DNA of 64,000 nucleotides from Brevibacillus laterosporus DSM 25. GTDB taxonomy: Bacteria > Bacillota > Bacilli > Brevibacillales > Brevibacillaceae. The DNA is taken from NCBI RefSeq assembly GCF_002706795.1, contig NZ_CP017705.1, positions 3,757,501 through 3,821,500 on the forward strand, given 5' to 3'. Below are positions 28,265 to 36,125 of the stretch, piece after piece (within the stretch, counting starts at the first letter, position 1; each line of letters begins with the position of its first letter). A program made the translations under genes and the position numbers. Below the pieces are notes generated by a model. That model made no database searches, was not told the DNA's origin, and worked only from the letters and a program-made list of their open reading frames with translations.

Positions 28265-29062
28265 GTGAAGAAACCATATATAGCCATGACAATTGCAGGT
28301 TCCGATAGTGGAGGAGGAGCTGGAATACAGGCGGATCTTAAAACCTTTCATCAAAGAGGAGTTTATGGTACCAGTGCTCTTACTGCTATTACCGCTCAAA
28401 ACACACAGGGTGTTCACGGTGTTCACGTAATGACACCAGAGTTCGTTGCAGATCAAATCAGAGTAGTATTGGATGACCTGCCTGCTGAAGCTATTAAGAC
28501 AGGCATGCTGGCTAATGCTCCAATTATCGAAGCGGTAGCCGAACAACTCCGCAAGCATCATGAAACAAAATTGGTTATTGATCCTGTTATGGTTGCTAAA
28601 GGCGGTGCCAAATTACTTCAGGATGAAGCGGTGCAAGCGCTTTTGACGCATCTTCTTCCCCAAGCTTACGTTATTACTCCCAATTTACCGGAAGCTGAAG
28701 TTTTAGTAGAGAGAACCATTGAAACCTTGTCTGATATGAAGGAAGCAGCAAAACATCTCCACGATTATGGAGTAGTTCATGTAATCATGAAAGGTGGGCA
28801 TATGCTTGATCATCGACTGACCGATATATTATTTGATGGTCAGCATTTTCATGAAATTGAACATGAACGAATTCCCACTCGACATACACATGGAACAGGC
28901 TGTACATTCTCAGCATGTCTTACAGCTGAATTAGCTAAAGGTGCTGATGCTGTAACTGCTTTTCATACCGCACAGCAGTTTATCGTAACAGCTATTCAGA
29001 CGGCACCGAATCTTGGCTCTGGTCATGGGCCAACAAACCATTGGGTTCAACTCCCACTCTAA
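28265..29062 (+). CDS. thiD: Hydroxymethylpyrimidine/phosphomethylpyrimidine kinase
   Basis: 265 residues from a GTG after GGGGGAG. Ribokinase-like fold: N-terminal TIAGSDSGGGAGIQADLKTF, IKTGMLAN, VIDPVMVAKGG, TPNLPEAEVL, and the catalytic THGTGCTFSACL anion-hole motif. It phosphorylates HMP and HMP-P in thiamine synthesis; the ThiD/PdxK group also includes pyridoxine kinases, so pyridoxal salvage is possible. No other thi gene is nearby and no TPP riboswitch is visible. Confidence 0.9.
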   Translation: MKKPYIAMTIAGSDSGGGAGIQADLKTFHQRGVYGTSALTAITAQNTQGVHGVHVMTPEFVADQIRVVLDDLPAEAIKTGMLANAPIIEAVAEQLRKHHETKLVIDPVMVAKGGAKLLQDEAVQALLTHLLPQAYVITPNLPEAEVLVERTIETLSDMKEAAKHLHDYGVVHVIMKGGHMLDHRLTDILFDGQHFHEIEHERIPTRHTHGTGCTFSACLTAELAKGADAVTAFHTAQQFIVTAIQTAPNLGSGHGPTNHWVQLPL

Positions 29063-29223
29063 GTTACCTCATGATGGAAGCCCTCTCTCGTTTATTATCA
29101 CGATTTTACAAAAAAATTGAAATAAATCTTGACGGGAGAGGTGTGCTTTGTTAGACAAATCGCATATGATAGTAGAATAATTATTCTGTTTTTTACCTTT
29201 TTCTGGATAGTATTATCTATAGA

Positions 29224-29237
29224 TGTAAGCGTTTTCG
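29224..29237 (+). promoter_or_regulatory. Possible cre (CcpA) box
   Basis: TGTAAGCGTTTTCG matches the cre consensus TGWAARCGNTWNCA at all but the last base. It lies 26 bases before a small gene and upstream of splB. Motif match only. Confidence 0.35.
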
Positions 29238-29262
29238 TAAATTAAGGAAGGAGTGATGCTTC

Positions 29263-29475
29263 ATGTGGGTTAAATGGGTAAGTATACACCAGTCGTATGG
29301 TTTGCCGAGAGCAGCTGAGGATTATCGGCAGAGATTAAAACTGGCTCATATCCGAAGTAGAATTACGTCCAAAAAGAGCGGAGCAACCTTCATTTATAAT
29401 CTCCAGGTTCCTATTGGAGAAAAAGACAGGGCATTGCAGGTACTTCATACTATGAAGAAAGAAATGCAATTATAA
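29263..29475 (+). CDS. Small basic protein upstream of splB
   Basis: 70 residues, basic, single domain (MWVKWVSIHQSYGLP ... VPIGEKDRALQVLHTMKKE). AAGGAAGGAG precedes the ATG. It occupies the place that splA holds in B. subtilis but I see no resemblance to SplA, a TRAP-like RNA-binding protein. Probably cotranscribed with splB, 67 bases downstream. Function unknown. Confidence 0.6.
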   Translation: MWVKWVSIHQSYGLPRAAEDYRQRLKLAHIRSRITSKKSGATFIYNLQVPIGEKDRALQVLHTMKKEMQL

Positions 29476-29542
29476 TAACCAATATTCACCTTGCTACTGA
29501 TGTGTTGAACACGGAAATGCTAGTAGTAAGGGGAGTGATAAC

Positions 29543-30652
29543 ATTACTACTCAAGTATTGGAAAGACCATCAACTGCCAAGCAGATCTTTGGAAATCAGA
29601 CAGGGGAGAATGGAACAACAGGTCCAACTCGATATTTTGAACCCGATTTAGTTTATTTTGAACCAGATGCGCTTACCTTTCCACTAGGTAAACAACTGTA
29701 TGAGAAATACCAGAAATCAGATATCCCTATAAAAATGACAACAAGTCACAATCAAGTACGTGGGATTCCGGGAGAAACGGACCTGCAACAGTACCGCAAT
29801 GCTAAACGTACTTTAGTGGTTGGCGTCAAAAAAACACTTAAATTCGAACAGTCTAAGCCGTCTGCTGAATATGCGCTTCCCCTTGCAACGGGATGTGCTG
29901 CTCACTGTCACTATTGCTATCTAAACACAAATATAGGTACAAAACCATATGTTCGTGTCTATGTTAATACAGACGAAATTTTAGCAAAGGCAGAAGCATA
30001 TATACAGGAGCGTATACCTGAAATCACTCGATTTGAAGCGGCTTGTACATCAGATCCGATTAATATTGAACATATAACGGGAAATCTAAAAAAAGCGATT
30101 GAATTTATGGGAAGGCAACCATTGGGCCGGTTACGCTTTGTAACCAAGTTTCATCAAGTCGACTCTTTACTGGATGCAAAGCATAACAAGCATACCCGTT
30201 TTCGTTTTAGTATGAATGCAGATTATGTCATTCGTAATTTTGAACCGGGAACATCATCTTTTGAACAGCGTATTGAGGCAGCGGGGAAGGTAGCTATGGC
30301 AGGATATCCACTGGGATTTATTATTGCACCACTGTATTGGTTTGAGGGCTGGGAAGCAGGATATACAGATTTGTTGGAACGTCTCAGCTCACGACTTGAT
30401 GATAATGCCAAAAAGGATATCACCTTTGAATTGATACAGCACCGATTTACTAAAATAGCCAAAGGACTAATTCTAAAGAGATACCCGAAAACAAAATTAA
30501 TCATGAACGAAGAAGAACGGAAATATAAATGGGGGAAGTATGGGAAGGGCAAGTATATCTACCCTGATATCCAAGCCAATGCATTAAAGACACACATGCA
30601 AAAAGAGATCGCTCGGCTCTTTCCAGATGCTAAGATTGAATATTTTACGTAA
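29543..30652 (+). CDS. splB: Spore photoproduct lyase
   Basis: Radical SAM enzyme that reverses the thymine dimer (spore photoproduct) in germinating spores. It has the cluster motif in TGCAAHCHYCYL (C-x3-C-x2-C), RYFEPDLVYFEP near the start, and the C-terminal KWGKYGKGKYIYP. The best ribosome binding site, AAGGGGAG at 29528-29535, is seven bases from an ATT codon at 29543 and 22 bases from the TTG at 29558, so I place the start at the rare codon ATT (369 residues), with TTG (364) as the alternative. Confidence 0.9.
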   Translation: MTTQVLERPSTAKQIFGNQTGENGTTGPTRYFEPDLVYFEPDALTFPLGKQLYEKYQKSDIPIKMTTSHNQVRGIPGETDLQQYRNAKRTLVVGVKKTLKFEQSKPSAEYALPLATGCAAHCHYCYLNTNIGTKPYVRVYVNTDEILAKAEAYIQERIPEITRFEAACTSDPINIEHITGNLKKAIEFMGRQPLGRLRFVTKFHQVDSLLDAKHNKHTRFRFSMNADYVIRNFEPGTSSFEQRIEAAGKVAMAGYPLGFIIAPLYWFEGWEAGYTDLLERLSSRLDDNAKKDITFELIQHRFTKIAKGLILKRYPKTKLIMNEEERKYKWGKYGKGKYIYPDIQANALKTHMQKEIARLFPDAKIEYFT

Positions 30653-30694
30653 GCTATGCTAGGAGTAGACGGCTTCTTTTGGACGCGTATAACA

Positions 30695-30734
30695 AAAAGA
30701 TCGTGCGGGTATATGTCCTCGCATGATCTTTTTG
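30695..30734. terminator. Intrinsic terminator between splB and cysK
   Basis: AAAAGATCGTGCG and CGCATGATCTTTTT form a stem with one mismatch and T-run; A-run on the other side suits both directions. Confidence 0.75.
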
Positions 30735-30770
30735 CATATATACACAGTAGCATCATCTATGTAACAAAAT

Positions 30771-31697
30771 TCAGGGTAGGAATGAAAATAGATTACTAGA
30801 CAAGTAACGTTCTCCACTGTCTGCACAAATGGCAAGCACGTTTTTTCCAGGACCCAATTGTTTGGCTACCTGCAAAGCTGCATAAACTGCTGCACCTGAA
30901 GAAGGACCAACTAAGATCGCCTCTAGTCGAGCAAGATTACGTGTGGTTTCAATTGCTTGCTCATCAGTTATATGAATGATTTCATCGTAAATTTGTTGAT
31001 TGAGAATTGAGGGTATAAAACCTGGACTTGTACCTACAATTTGATGGGGACCTGGTTTTCCGCCTGCTAAGACAGGTGATCCAGAAGGTTCTACTACGGA
31101 TATGTGCAGAGCTGGATAATGCTGACGTAATACTTCACCACATCCTGTAATGGTCCCACCTGTGCCTGCCGTTGCCACAAATCCATCAAGCGAGTCCCCC
31201 ATCTGTTGAATAATTTCTAAAGCAGTGGTATGACGATGAATATCTGGATTGGAAGTATTCTCGAACTGCATTGGGATAAAGCTGTCTGGAATGCTAGCGG
31301 CTAACTCTTGGGCTTTACGGATGGCACCCGGCATTTTTTCATCGCCAGGGGTGAGAACGACCTCTGCTCCGTAAGCACGTAACAGTTGAATACGCTCGCG
31401 GGTCATCGTATCTGGCATAACAATAAGGCAAGGGTATCCTTTAGCGGCACATGCCATTGCTAAACCAATGCCTGTATTGCCGCTGGTTGGTTCGATGACG
31501 GTAGAACCGGCTAGAAGGTTGCCTGCTTTTTCTGCTTGTACAAGCATATGGTACGCAGCTCGGTCTTTGACACTGCCACTCGGATTATATTTTTCTAATT
31601 TGACAAAGACCTGTGCCATGTCTGGGCTTACCAATCGATGTAGCTGGACAATCGGAGTTTGACCGATTAAATCAGCCATGGTTTGAGCAACACGCAT
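30771..31697 (-). CDS. cysK: Cysteine synthase (O-acetylserine sulfhydrylase)
   Basis: 308 residues, PLP fold-type II. K44 in NPSGSVKDRAA forms the Schiff base; EPTSGNTGIGLA is the substrate loop; TGTGGTITG binds the cofactor phosphate; GPSSGAA is near the C-terminus. It makes cysteine from O-acetylserine and sulfide. GGGAGGAA precedes the ATG. The upstream region has possible CymR half-sites. Confidence 0.93.
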   Translation of the reverse strand: MRVAQTMADLIGQTPIVQLHRLVSPDMAQVFVKLEKYNPSGSVKDRAAYHMLVQAEKAGNLLAGSTVIEPTSGNTGIGLAMACAAKGYPCLIVMPDTMTRERIQLLRAYGAEVVLTPGDEKMPGAIRKAQELAASIPDSFIPMQFENTSNPDIHRHTTALEIIQQMGDSLDGFVATAGTGGTITGCGEVLRQHYPALHISVVEPSGSPVLAGGKPGPHQIVGTSPGFIPSILNQQIYDEIIHITDEQAIETTRNLARLEAILVGPSSGAAVYAALQVAKQLGPGKNVLAICADSGERYLSSNLFSFLP

Positions 31698-31724
31698 GTA
31701 CTATTCCTCCCTGTGATTTTTTTT

Positions 31725-31763
31725 CTCGGTAATTCTTAATTACATAATAACATATCGGAATTG
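31725..31763 (-). promoter_or_regulatory. Possible CymR-like operator upstream of cysK
   Basis: Two similar half-sites, TCGGTAATT (31726-31734) and TCGGAATTG (31755-31763), lie about 30 to 65 bases upstream of cysK. They resemble parts of the CymR (cysteine metabolism repressor) consensus of Bacillus. Weak evidence. Confidence 0.3.
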
Positions 31764-31875
31764 TATGTATAATGACTTGTTACCTAGGCAATATGTTTTT
31801 TCCTTTCGACAAATGATTGTTTTACATGGTAAAATGAAATTCGTTTTGGTTTTACTGGGAGGGGTACAGATACGT

Positions 31876-32514
31876 ATGAAATCCATTTTTATTACGGTGG
31901 AAGGCCCGATTGGGGTTGGCAAAACCTCTTTGTCAAAGGCGATTAGCAAGCAGTGGGGCTTGGAGCTTTTGGAAGAGATTGTGTATGAGAATCCATTCTT
32001 GGACAAGTTCTATGAAAATATTTCGGAGTGGAGCTTTCAGACTGAAATGTTCTTTCTTTGTAATCGATATAAACAATTACAAGATATAACCAAACGGCTA
32101 CAAAATGGGTATTCCGTTGTGGCTGATTACAATATTTTTAAGAATACAATATTTGCCAAACGGACATTGAGTGAAGATAATTTACCGAAGTACCAGCAAA
32201 TTTATGGTATCTTGACCAGTGATATTCCTCAAGCTAATTTAGTCATTTATTTAAAAGCTTCTGTCGAAACGGCGATGCAACGGATTGCACTACGTGGTCG
32301 TGAGATGGAGCATATGATTGAACGGACTTATATGGAGAATTTGATCTCAGATTATGAGGAATTTATGCACCAATTTCAATTGTTGCATCCAAAAATCCCT
32401 GTACTGACAATTGAATGTGACCAACTTGATTATGTACACCAACCAGAAGATTTGGATTATGTCATAAAGCGTGTCGCAGAATTTTTGCCTAACAATCTTA
32501 CTAAACAGCGATAA
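31876..32514 (+). CDS. dgk: Deoxyguanosine kinase-type deoxynucleoside kinase
   Basis: 212 residues from the ATG at 31876 (GGGAGGGG upstream). P-loop EGPIGVGKTSL, the DRS-like segment VVADYNIFKN, and the lid RIALRGREMEHMIE. Sequence flavour (ENPFLDKFYENISEWSFQ, FFLCNRYKQLQD) resembles B. subtilis Dgk (YaaF). Adjacent to dck as in Bacillus; the pair salvages deoxynucleosides to dNMPs. Confidence 0.9.
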   Translation: MKSIFITVEGPIGVGKTSLSKAISKQWGLELLEEIVYENPFLDKFYENISEWSFQTEMFFLCNRYKQLQDITKRLQNGYSVVADYNIFKNTIFAKRTLSEDNLPKYQQIYGILTSDIPQANLVIYLKASVETAMQRIALRGREMEHMIERTYMENLISDYEEFMHQFQLLHPKIPVLTIECDQLDYVHQPEDLDYVIKRVAEFLPNNLTKQR

Positions 32515-32524
32515 GGAGTTAATC

Positions 32525-33211
32525 ATGTCGGTTTTTCAAACGAATCAATTGCGTGAAAAGTATCAAATTCCAAGCGATGCGGTCATTACGATTGCTGGAA
32601 TGGTGGGTGTGGGCAAATCAACGTTTACGAAAGCGCTAGCTGATTTGCTTGGATTCCGTGTTTCCTACGAAAAAGTAGACAACAATCCTTATTTAGACCT
32701 TTTCTATGATGATTTATCGCGGTGGGGTTTTCATTTACAAATCTTTTTCCTAGCAGAACGCTTCAAGGAACAAAAACGTATCTTTGACTACGGTGGAGGA
32801 TTTGTGCAAGACCGGTCTATTTATGAAGATACAGGCATCTTTGCCAAGATGCTACATGATCAGGGCAATATGACGGATGAGGATTATCAGACCTATACAC
32901 ATCTATTCGAAGCAATGGTAATGACGCCTTATTTTCCACACCCAGACGTGCTGATTTCGCTAGAGGGAAACTACGAGGATATCATTCATCGCATTCAAGA
33001 ACGCGGCCGTCCAATGGAACAACAAACACCCCTCAGCTATTGGGAGGATTTGTATGCTAGGTATGACGATTGGATTAATAATTTTACATCTTGCCCGGTT
33101 TTGCGTGTTAATATCAATGAATACGATGTGATGGACGATATCAACTCTGTAGAAGTTGTACTGGCACGTTTGTCTGATAAAATTAATACAGCTCGTCACT
33201 ATAGACGCTAG
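32525..33211 (+). CDS. dck: Deoxyadenosine/deoxycytidine kinase
   Basis: 228 residues. P-loop AGMVGVGKSTF, the DRSIYEDTGIFAK motif, and the lid RIQERGRPMEQQTP, closely like B. subtilis Dck (YaaG). It starts 10 bases after dgk stops, with AAGGAG ahead of the ATG at 32525. It salvages deoxyadenosine and deoxycytidine. Confidence 0.92.
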   Translation: MSVFQTNQLREKYQIPSDAVITIAGMVGVGKSTFTKALADLLGFRVSYEKVDNNPYLDLFYDDLSRWGFHLQIFFLAERFKEQKRIFDYGGGFVQDRSIYEDTGIFAKMLHDQGNMTDEDYQTYTHLFEAMVMTPYFPHPDVLISLEGNYEDIIHRIQERGRPMEQQTPLSYWEDLYARYDDWINNFTSCPVLRVNINEYDVMDDINSVEVVLARLSDKINTARHYRR

Positions 33212-33219
33212 TAGTGCCC

Positions 33220-33257
33220 GACGGCTTTGCTGAAAAGAACAAGCAAAGCCGTCGTTT
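33220..33257 (+). terminator. Intrinsic terminator after dgk-dck
   Basis: GACGGCTTTGCT and AGCAAAGCCGTC form a 12-base stem followed by TTTT. Confidence 0.85.
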
Positions 33258-33449
33258 TGCTACAACGATGTGGAATAGCTAAGGCTTTGGATTTTAATTA
33301 TCTAGGGTGAAGAGCTTGCCTGGTCAGAGATCGTAAAGCTAAGTTTTCTTCAAACAGGCAAATGTAAAAGGTTCAGATCGGGGTATGATATAATAACCGA
33401 AGTAGTTACAGATGTAACAGACGAAATGAGAATCAAAGGAGTAGAGAGC

Positions 33450-34187
33450 ATGGGAGACGCTTGGTTTGAAAAAAGCTTCCGAGAGGACTATCTGCTGGTA
33501 TACCAGCATCGAGATGAGGCTTCTGCGGATCAAGAAATACATAATTTATTGGAACGTTTACCTATTAAACGTGAGGGAAGAGTTCTAGACTTATGCTGTG
33601 GGAGCGGTCGACATTCACGAGCTCTTGTAAAACGTGGCTATGAGGTAGTGGGAATCGATTTATCTTCCGTGCTGTTAGAGCAGGCCGAGCTACTTAATGA
33701 TCCACAGCAGGTTACGTACTATCAATATGATATGAGAGACATTCCGTTTGAATCGGAATTTGATATTGTTGTTAATTTGTTTACGAGCTTTGGATATTTT
33801 TCTGATGACCAAGAAAGTGCTCAGGTTGTTAAAAATATGGCGAAAGCTTTACGTTCGGGTGGAGAAGTCGTTATTGATTACCTTAACCCTAGTTATGTAA
33901 AAGAACATCTGGTTCCAAAATCTGAACGAGAAGCAAATGGCTTATTGATTACAGAACGTCGTCGTCTTGAAGATGGTTTTGTAAAAAAAGAGATTTCGAT
34001 CCACGATGCTGAAGAAAGAGAGCCACGTATCTATCAGGAGCAGGTTCGATTATTTGAACTAGAACAGATGATGAGCATGCTAGAGGATGCTGGATTTATC
34101 CAGATTCAAGTCTTTGGTGACTACGCCTTCCAACCATACGACAAGGAAAGCTCTCCACGTATGATTTTTCATGCAATAAAAAAGTAA
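33450..34187 (+). CDS. Class I SAM-dependent methyltransferase
   Basis: 245 residues from the ATG at 33450 (AAGGAGTAGAG upstream). Motif I VLDLCCGSGRHS, motif II acidic VVGIDLS, and IVVNLFTSFGYFSDD mark the Rossmann fold. The substrate is unknown; the C-terminal part lacks features that would identify it. Single gene. Confidence 0.85.
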   Translation: MGDAWFEKSFREDYLLVYQHRDEASADQEIHNLLERLPIKREGRVLDLCCGSGRHSRALVKRGYEVVGIDLSSVLLEQAELLNDPQQVTYYQYDMRDIPFESEFDIVVNLFTSFGYFSDDQESAQVVKNMAKALRSGGEVVIDYLNPSYVKEHLVPKSEREANGLLITERRRLEDGFVKKEISIHDAEEREPRIYQEQVRLFELEQMMSMLEDAGFIQIQVFGDYAFQPYDKESSPRMIFHAIKK

Positions 34188-34197
34188 AGTCGAAAAA

Positions 34198-34211
34198 AGG
34201 AAACGTTTACA
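34198..34211. promoter_or_regulatory. Possible cre (CcpA) box
   Basis: AGGAAACGTTTACA is, on the other strand, TGTAAACGTTTCCT, one mismatch from the cre consensus. It lies between the methyltransferase stop and the next gene. Confidence 0.35.
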
Positions 34212-34295
34212 AATAAAAAAAGCTTTTCAAAAGAGTACGGTAGCGGGTAAGCTAACAGATAAAGTGCTACTCTTTCAGAATAAAAGGAGGTAACT

Positions 34296-34616
34296 ATGGA
34301 TATTCATAACCATGCTGCCCTTATGGAAATACTAGATAAAGCATATGTGAATCAGAAAGTACAAGTCACTTATACAGACTGGGAAGGCGATGAGCAAGAA
34401 GACGAGGTAGTAACTACTTTTCGTGGAACTTTGCTTGAGGTGAGCCTAAAAGATAATGAGTTTGAGGAAAAAGATCTTACACTTCGTTTCTTAGAAGAAG
34501 AGGACGAAATTGAGATTCTAATGGAAATCCCAGCAAATGAGCAAGACCTTGGAGTAAGTGAAGAACAACTAGTACGCATTTTCGGTACAGAGGCGGAGCT
34601 TGTTCTAGCAAAATGA
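34296..34616 (+). CDS. Acidic protein of unknown function
   Basis: 106 residues, strongly acidic (about a quarter Asp/Glu), no membrane segment. AAAGGAGGT precedes the ATG. Its stop overlaps the next start (ATGA at 34613), so the two proteins are translationally coupled and probably work together. No family recognised. Confidence 0.7.
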   Translation: MDIHNHAALMEILDKAYVNQKVQVTYTDWEGDEQEDEVVTTFRGTLLEVSLKDNEFEEKDLTLRFLEEEDEIEILMEIPANEQDLGVSEEQLVRIFGTEAELVLAK

Positions 34617-35368
34617 GAAATGATGTAACCTACGGATATTACGGTACGACGGAGCGGATGTCCCAAAAAGAATCGTACCATTTTCATAAATATGTAAAGA
34701 AGAAAAAAAATCGCCTTGTGCAAAAGGGGCATTTCTACATTGATGTAGATGCCCTGCAAAGGCCTTGTCATCTAGATTGCTTCAATTGTCATATTGTTCA
34801 TCGTGAAACGTGTTGTGAGAATGGACAACCGTATGCCGTGCAAGCCTGGCAGCTTTCTCTAATTGAAGCAGAGAGTCGCTCTGTTGCTGCCGCCTATCTG
34901 AACGGTCGATCACAACAACGGGTCATGGAGCACGGTTGCTTTGAATCGGCTGAACCAGGAGTTGTGCGTATGGAAAAAGGTTCCTGTCTATTCTATGGTC
35001 AAGTAGATGGACAGCGTTGTTGCTTGCTTCATGCTCATGGTCTGCGCGAGCAAAAGGATGTTTATTCCATAAAACCGTTTAGTTGTCAGTTATACCCGAT
35101 TGATTTCGTGATGATGGATAATGAAAACATTCTAATAACTGCTTTAACGGAAGAGACCGCATCCTTTTCACGTTGGGGTCATGAATATTTGGAAATATTC
35201 TACTGTGCTAACCAGGAAAAACGTAAACAAGCAACGCATATTGACGAACAGCTTTTTTCATTAGATGGATATCAGCCTGCTTATATCTGGGGCCGAGAGC
35301 TTATCGAACGCTCTTTTGGTGAGGATGCGTATCAGGCGGTTATAGAAGCCATATATCAGTACAGCTAG
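34613..35368 (+). CDS. Cysteine-rich YkgJ/DUF3109-like protein
   Basis: 251 residues with a cysteine pattern typical of the zinc/iron-chelating YkgJ group: CHLDCFNC, CCENG, GSCLFY, RCCLLHAHG and PFSCQLYPI. This suggests a bound metal or Fe-S cluster. Function not established; related proteins include flagellin N-methylase FliB. Coupled to the acidic protein upstream by a 4-base overlap. Confidence 0.72.
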   Translation: MRNDVTYGYYGTTERMSQKESYHFHKYVKKKKNRLVQKGHFYIDVDALQRPCHLDCFNCHIVHRETCCENGQPYAVQAWQLSLIEAESRSVAAAYLNGRSQQRVMEHGCFESAEPGVVRMEKGSCLFYGQVDGQRCCLLHAHGLREQKDVYSIKPFSCQLYPIDFVMMDNENILITALTEETASFSRWGHEYLEIFYCANQEKRKQATHIDEQLFSLDGYQPAYIWGRELIERSFGEDAYQAVIEAIYQYS

Positions 35369-35384
35369 AGAGGGAGAAACTGCT

Positions 35385-35906
35385 ATGGACATGGAGTTAA
35401 AAGGAAAGACGGTCAAAGAATCACGCACGGTGAAAGCATCGCTTATCTTACCTTCAGATACGAATCATCATGGAACCATTTTTGGCGGGACGATTATGTC
35501 TTATGTTGACGAAGTGAGCGCTATTGCAGCAATGCGCCATTCTCGCAAGCCAGTTGTGACAGCTTCGATTGATTCGGTTGACTTTATCGTACCTGCAAAG
35601 CTGGGCTTCTCGGTGTGTGTGGATGCGTTCGTTACCTCTACGGGGCGTACATCTGTTGAAGTTTTTGTCAAAATCATCAGTGAGAATTTGCAAACTGGGG
35701 AACGCCAATTAACAGCTACTTCGTTTGTCACATTTGTCGCTTTAGATGAAAATGGAAAACCTACTCCTGTACCACCAATCATTCCAGAAACGGAAGAAGA
35801 AATTTATTTATATCAAACAGCACCACAACGTATTAAAATGCGTAGGGAACGACGTAATGCAACTCAGCAGTTCTATGATTCATTAGATATTACCAAGGAT
35901 ATATAG
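35385..35906 (+). CDS. Acyl-CoA thioesterase, hotdog fold (YkhA-like)
   Basis: 173 residues. N-terminal PSDTNHHGTIFGGTIMSYVDEV carries the hotdog active-site Asn/Gly and Asp region, followed by VDFIVPAKLG and GRTSVEVFV. Typical of cytoplasmic acyl-CoA hydrolases. AGAGGGAG precedes the ATG; a terminator follows. Confidence 0.9.
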   Translation: MDMELKGKTVKESRTVKASLILPSDTNHHGTIFGGTIMSYVDEVSAIAAMRHSRKPVVTASIDSVDFIVPAKLGFSVCVDAFVTSTGRTSVEVFVKIISENLQTGERQLTATSFVTFVALDENGKPTPVPPIIPETEEEIYLYQTAPQRIKMRRERRNATQQFYDSLDITKDI

Positions 35907-35915
35907 CAAAAAAGA

Positions 35916-35962
35916 GAAGCCTAATCCTAAGAGCAATCGCTGCTAGGGATAGGGCTTTTTTT
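35916..35962 (+). terminator. Intrinsic terminator after the thioesterase
   Basis: AAGCCTAATCCTA and TAGGGATAGGGCTT form an imperfect stem followed by seven T. Confidence 0.75.
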
Positions 35963-36055
35963 GTGTTGGGCTAAAAAAGAAAAATAAATACCAGAAATTA
36001 CTAGGGAAAAGTAAATAAAAGCAGAATAAGTAAAATAGCTGACGTAAAGAAATAG

Positions 36056-36119
36056 CACCTATGGGACAGTGCGTAACAAATATTCCACCCATAGGAGGTG
36101 AAATCAGCCATTTAGGCTG
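36056..36119 (+). promoter_or_regulatory. Structured leader with two hairpins around a Shine-Dalgarno site
   Basis: CCTATGGG (36058-36065) is complementary to CCCATAGG (36088-36095), which runs into the AGGAGGTG site; an alternative fold pairs CACCT (36056-36060) with AGGTG (36096-36100) and hides the site. A second stem, CAGCC-ATTTA-GGCTG (36105-36119), lies between the site and the ATG at 36126. The linear spacing is 25 bases, but about 10 when that stem is folded. Confidence 0.6.
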
Positions 36120-36125
36120 GGAAAA

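Noticed and set aside
29100-29200. Sigma-G or sigma-K promoter for splB (CATATGATA near 29162)
   Set aside because: The -10 looks right for sigma-K but no -35 element lies at the required distance.
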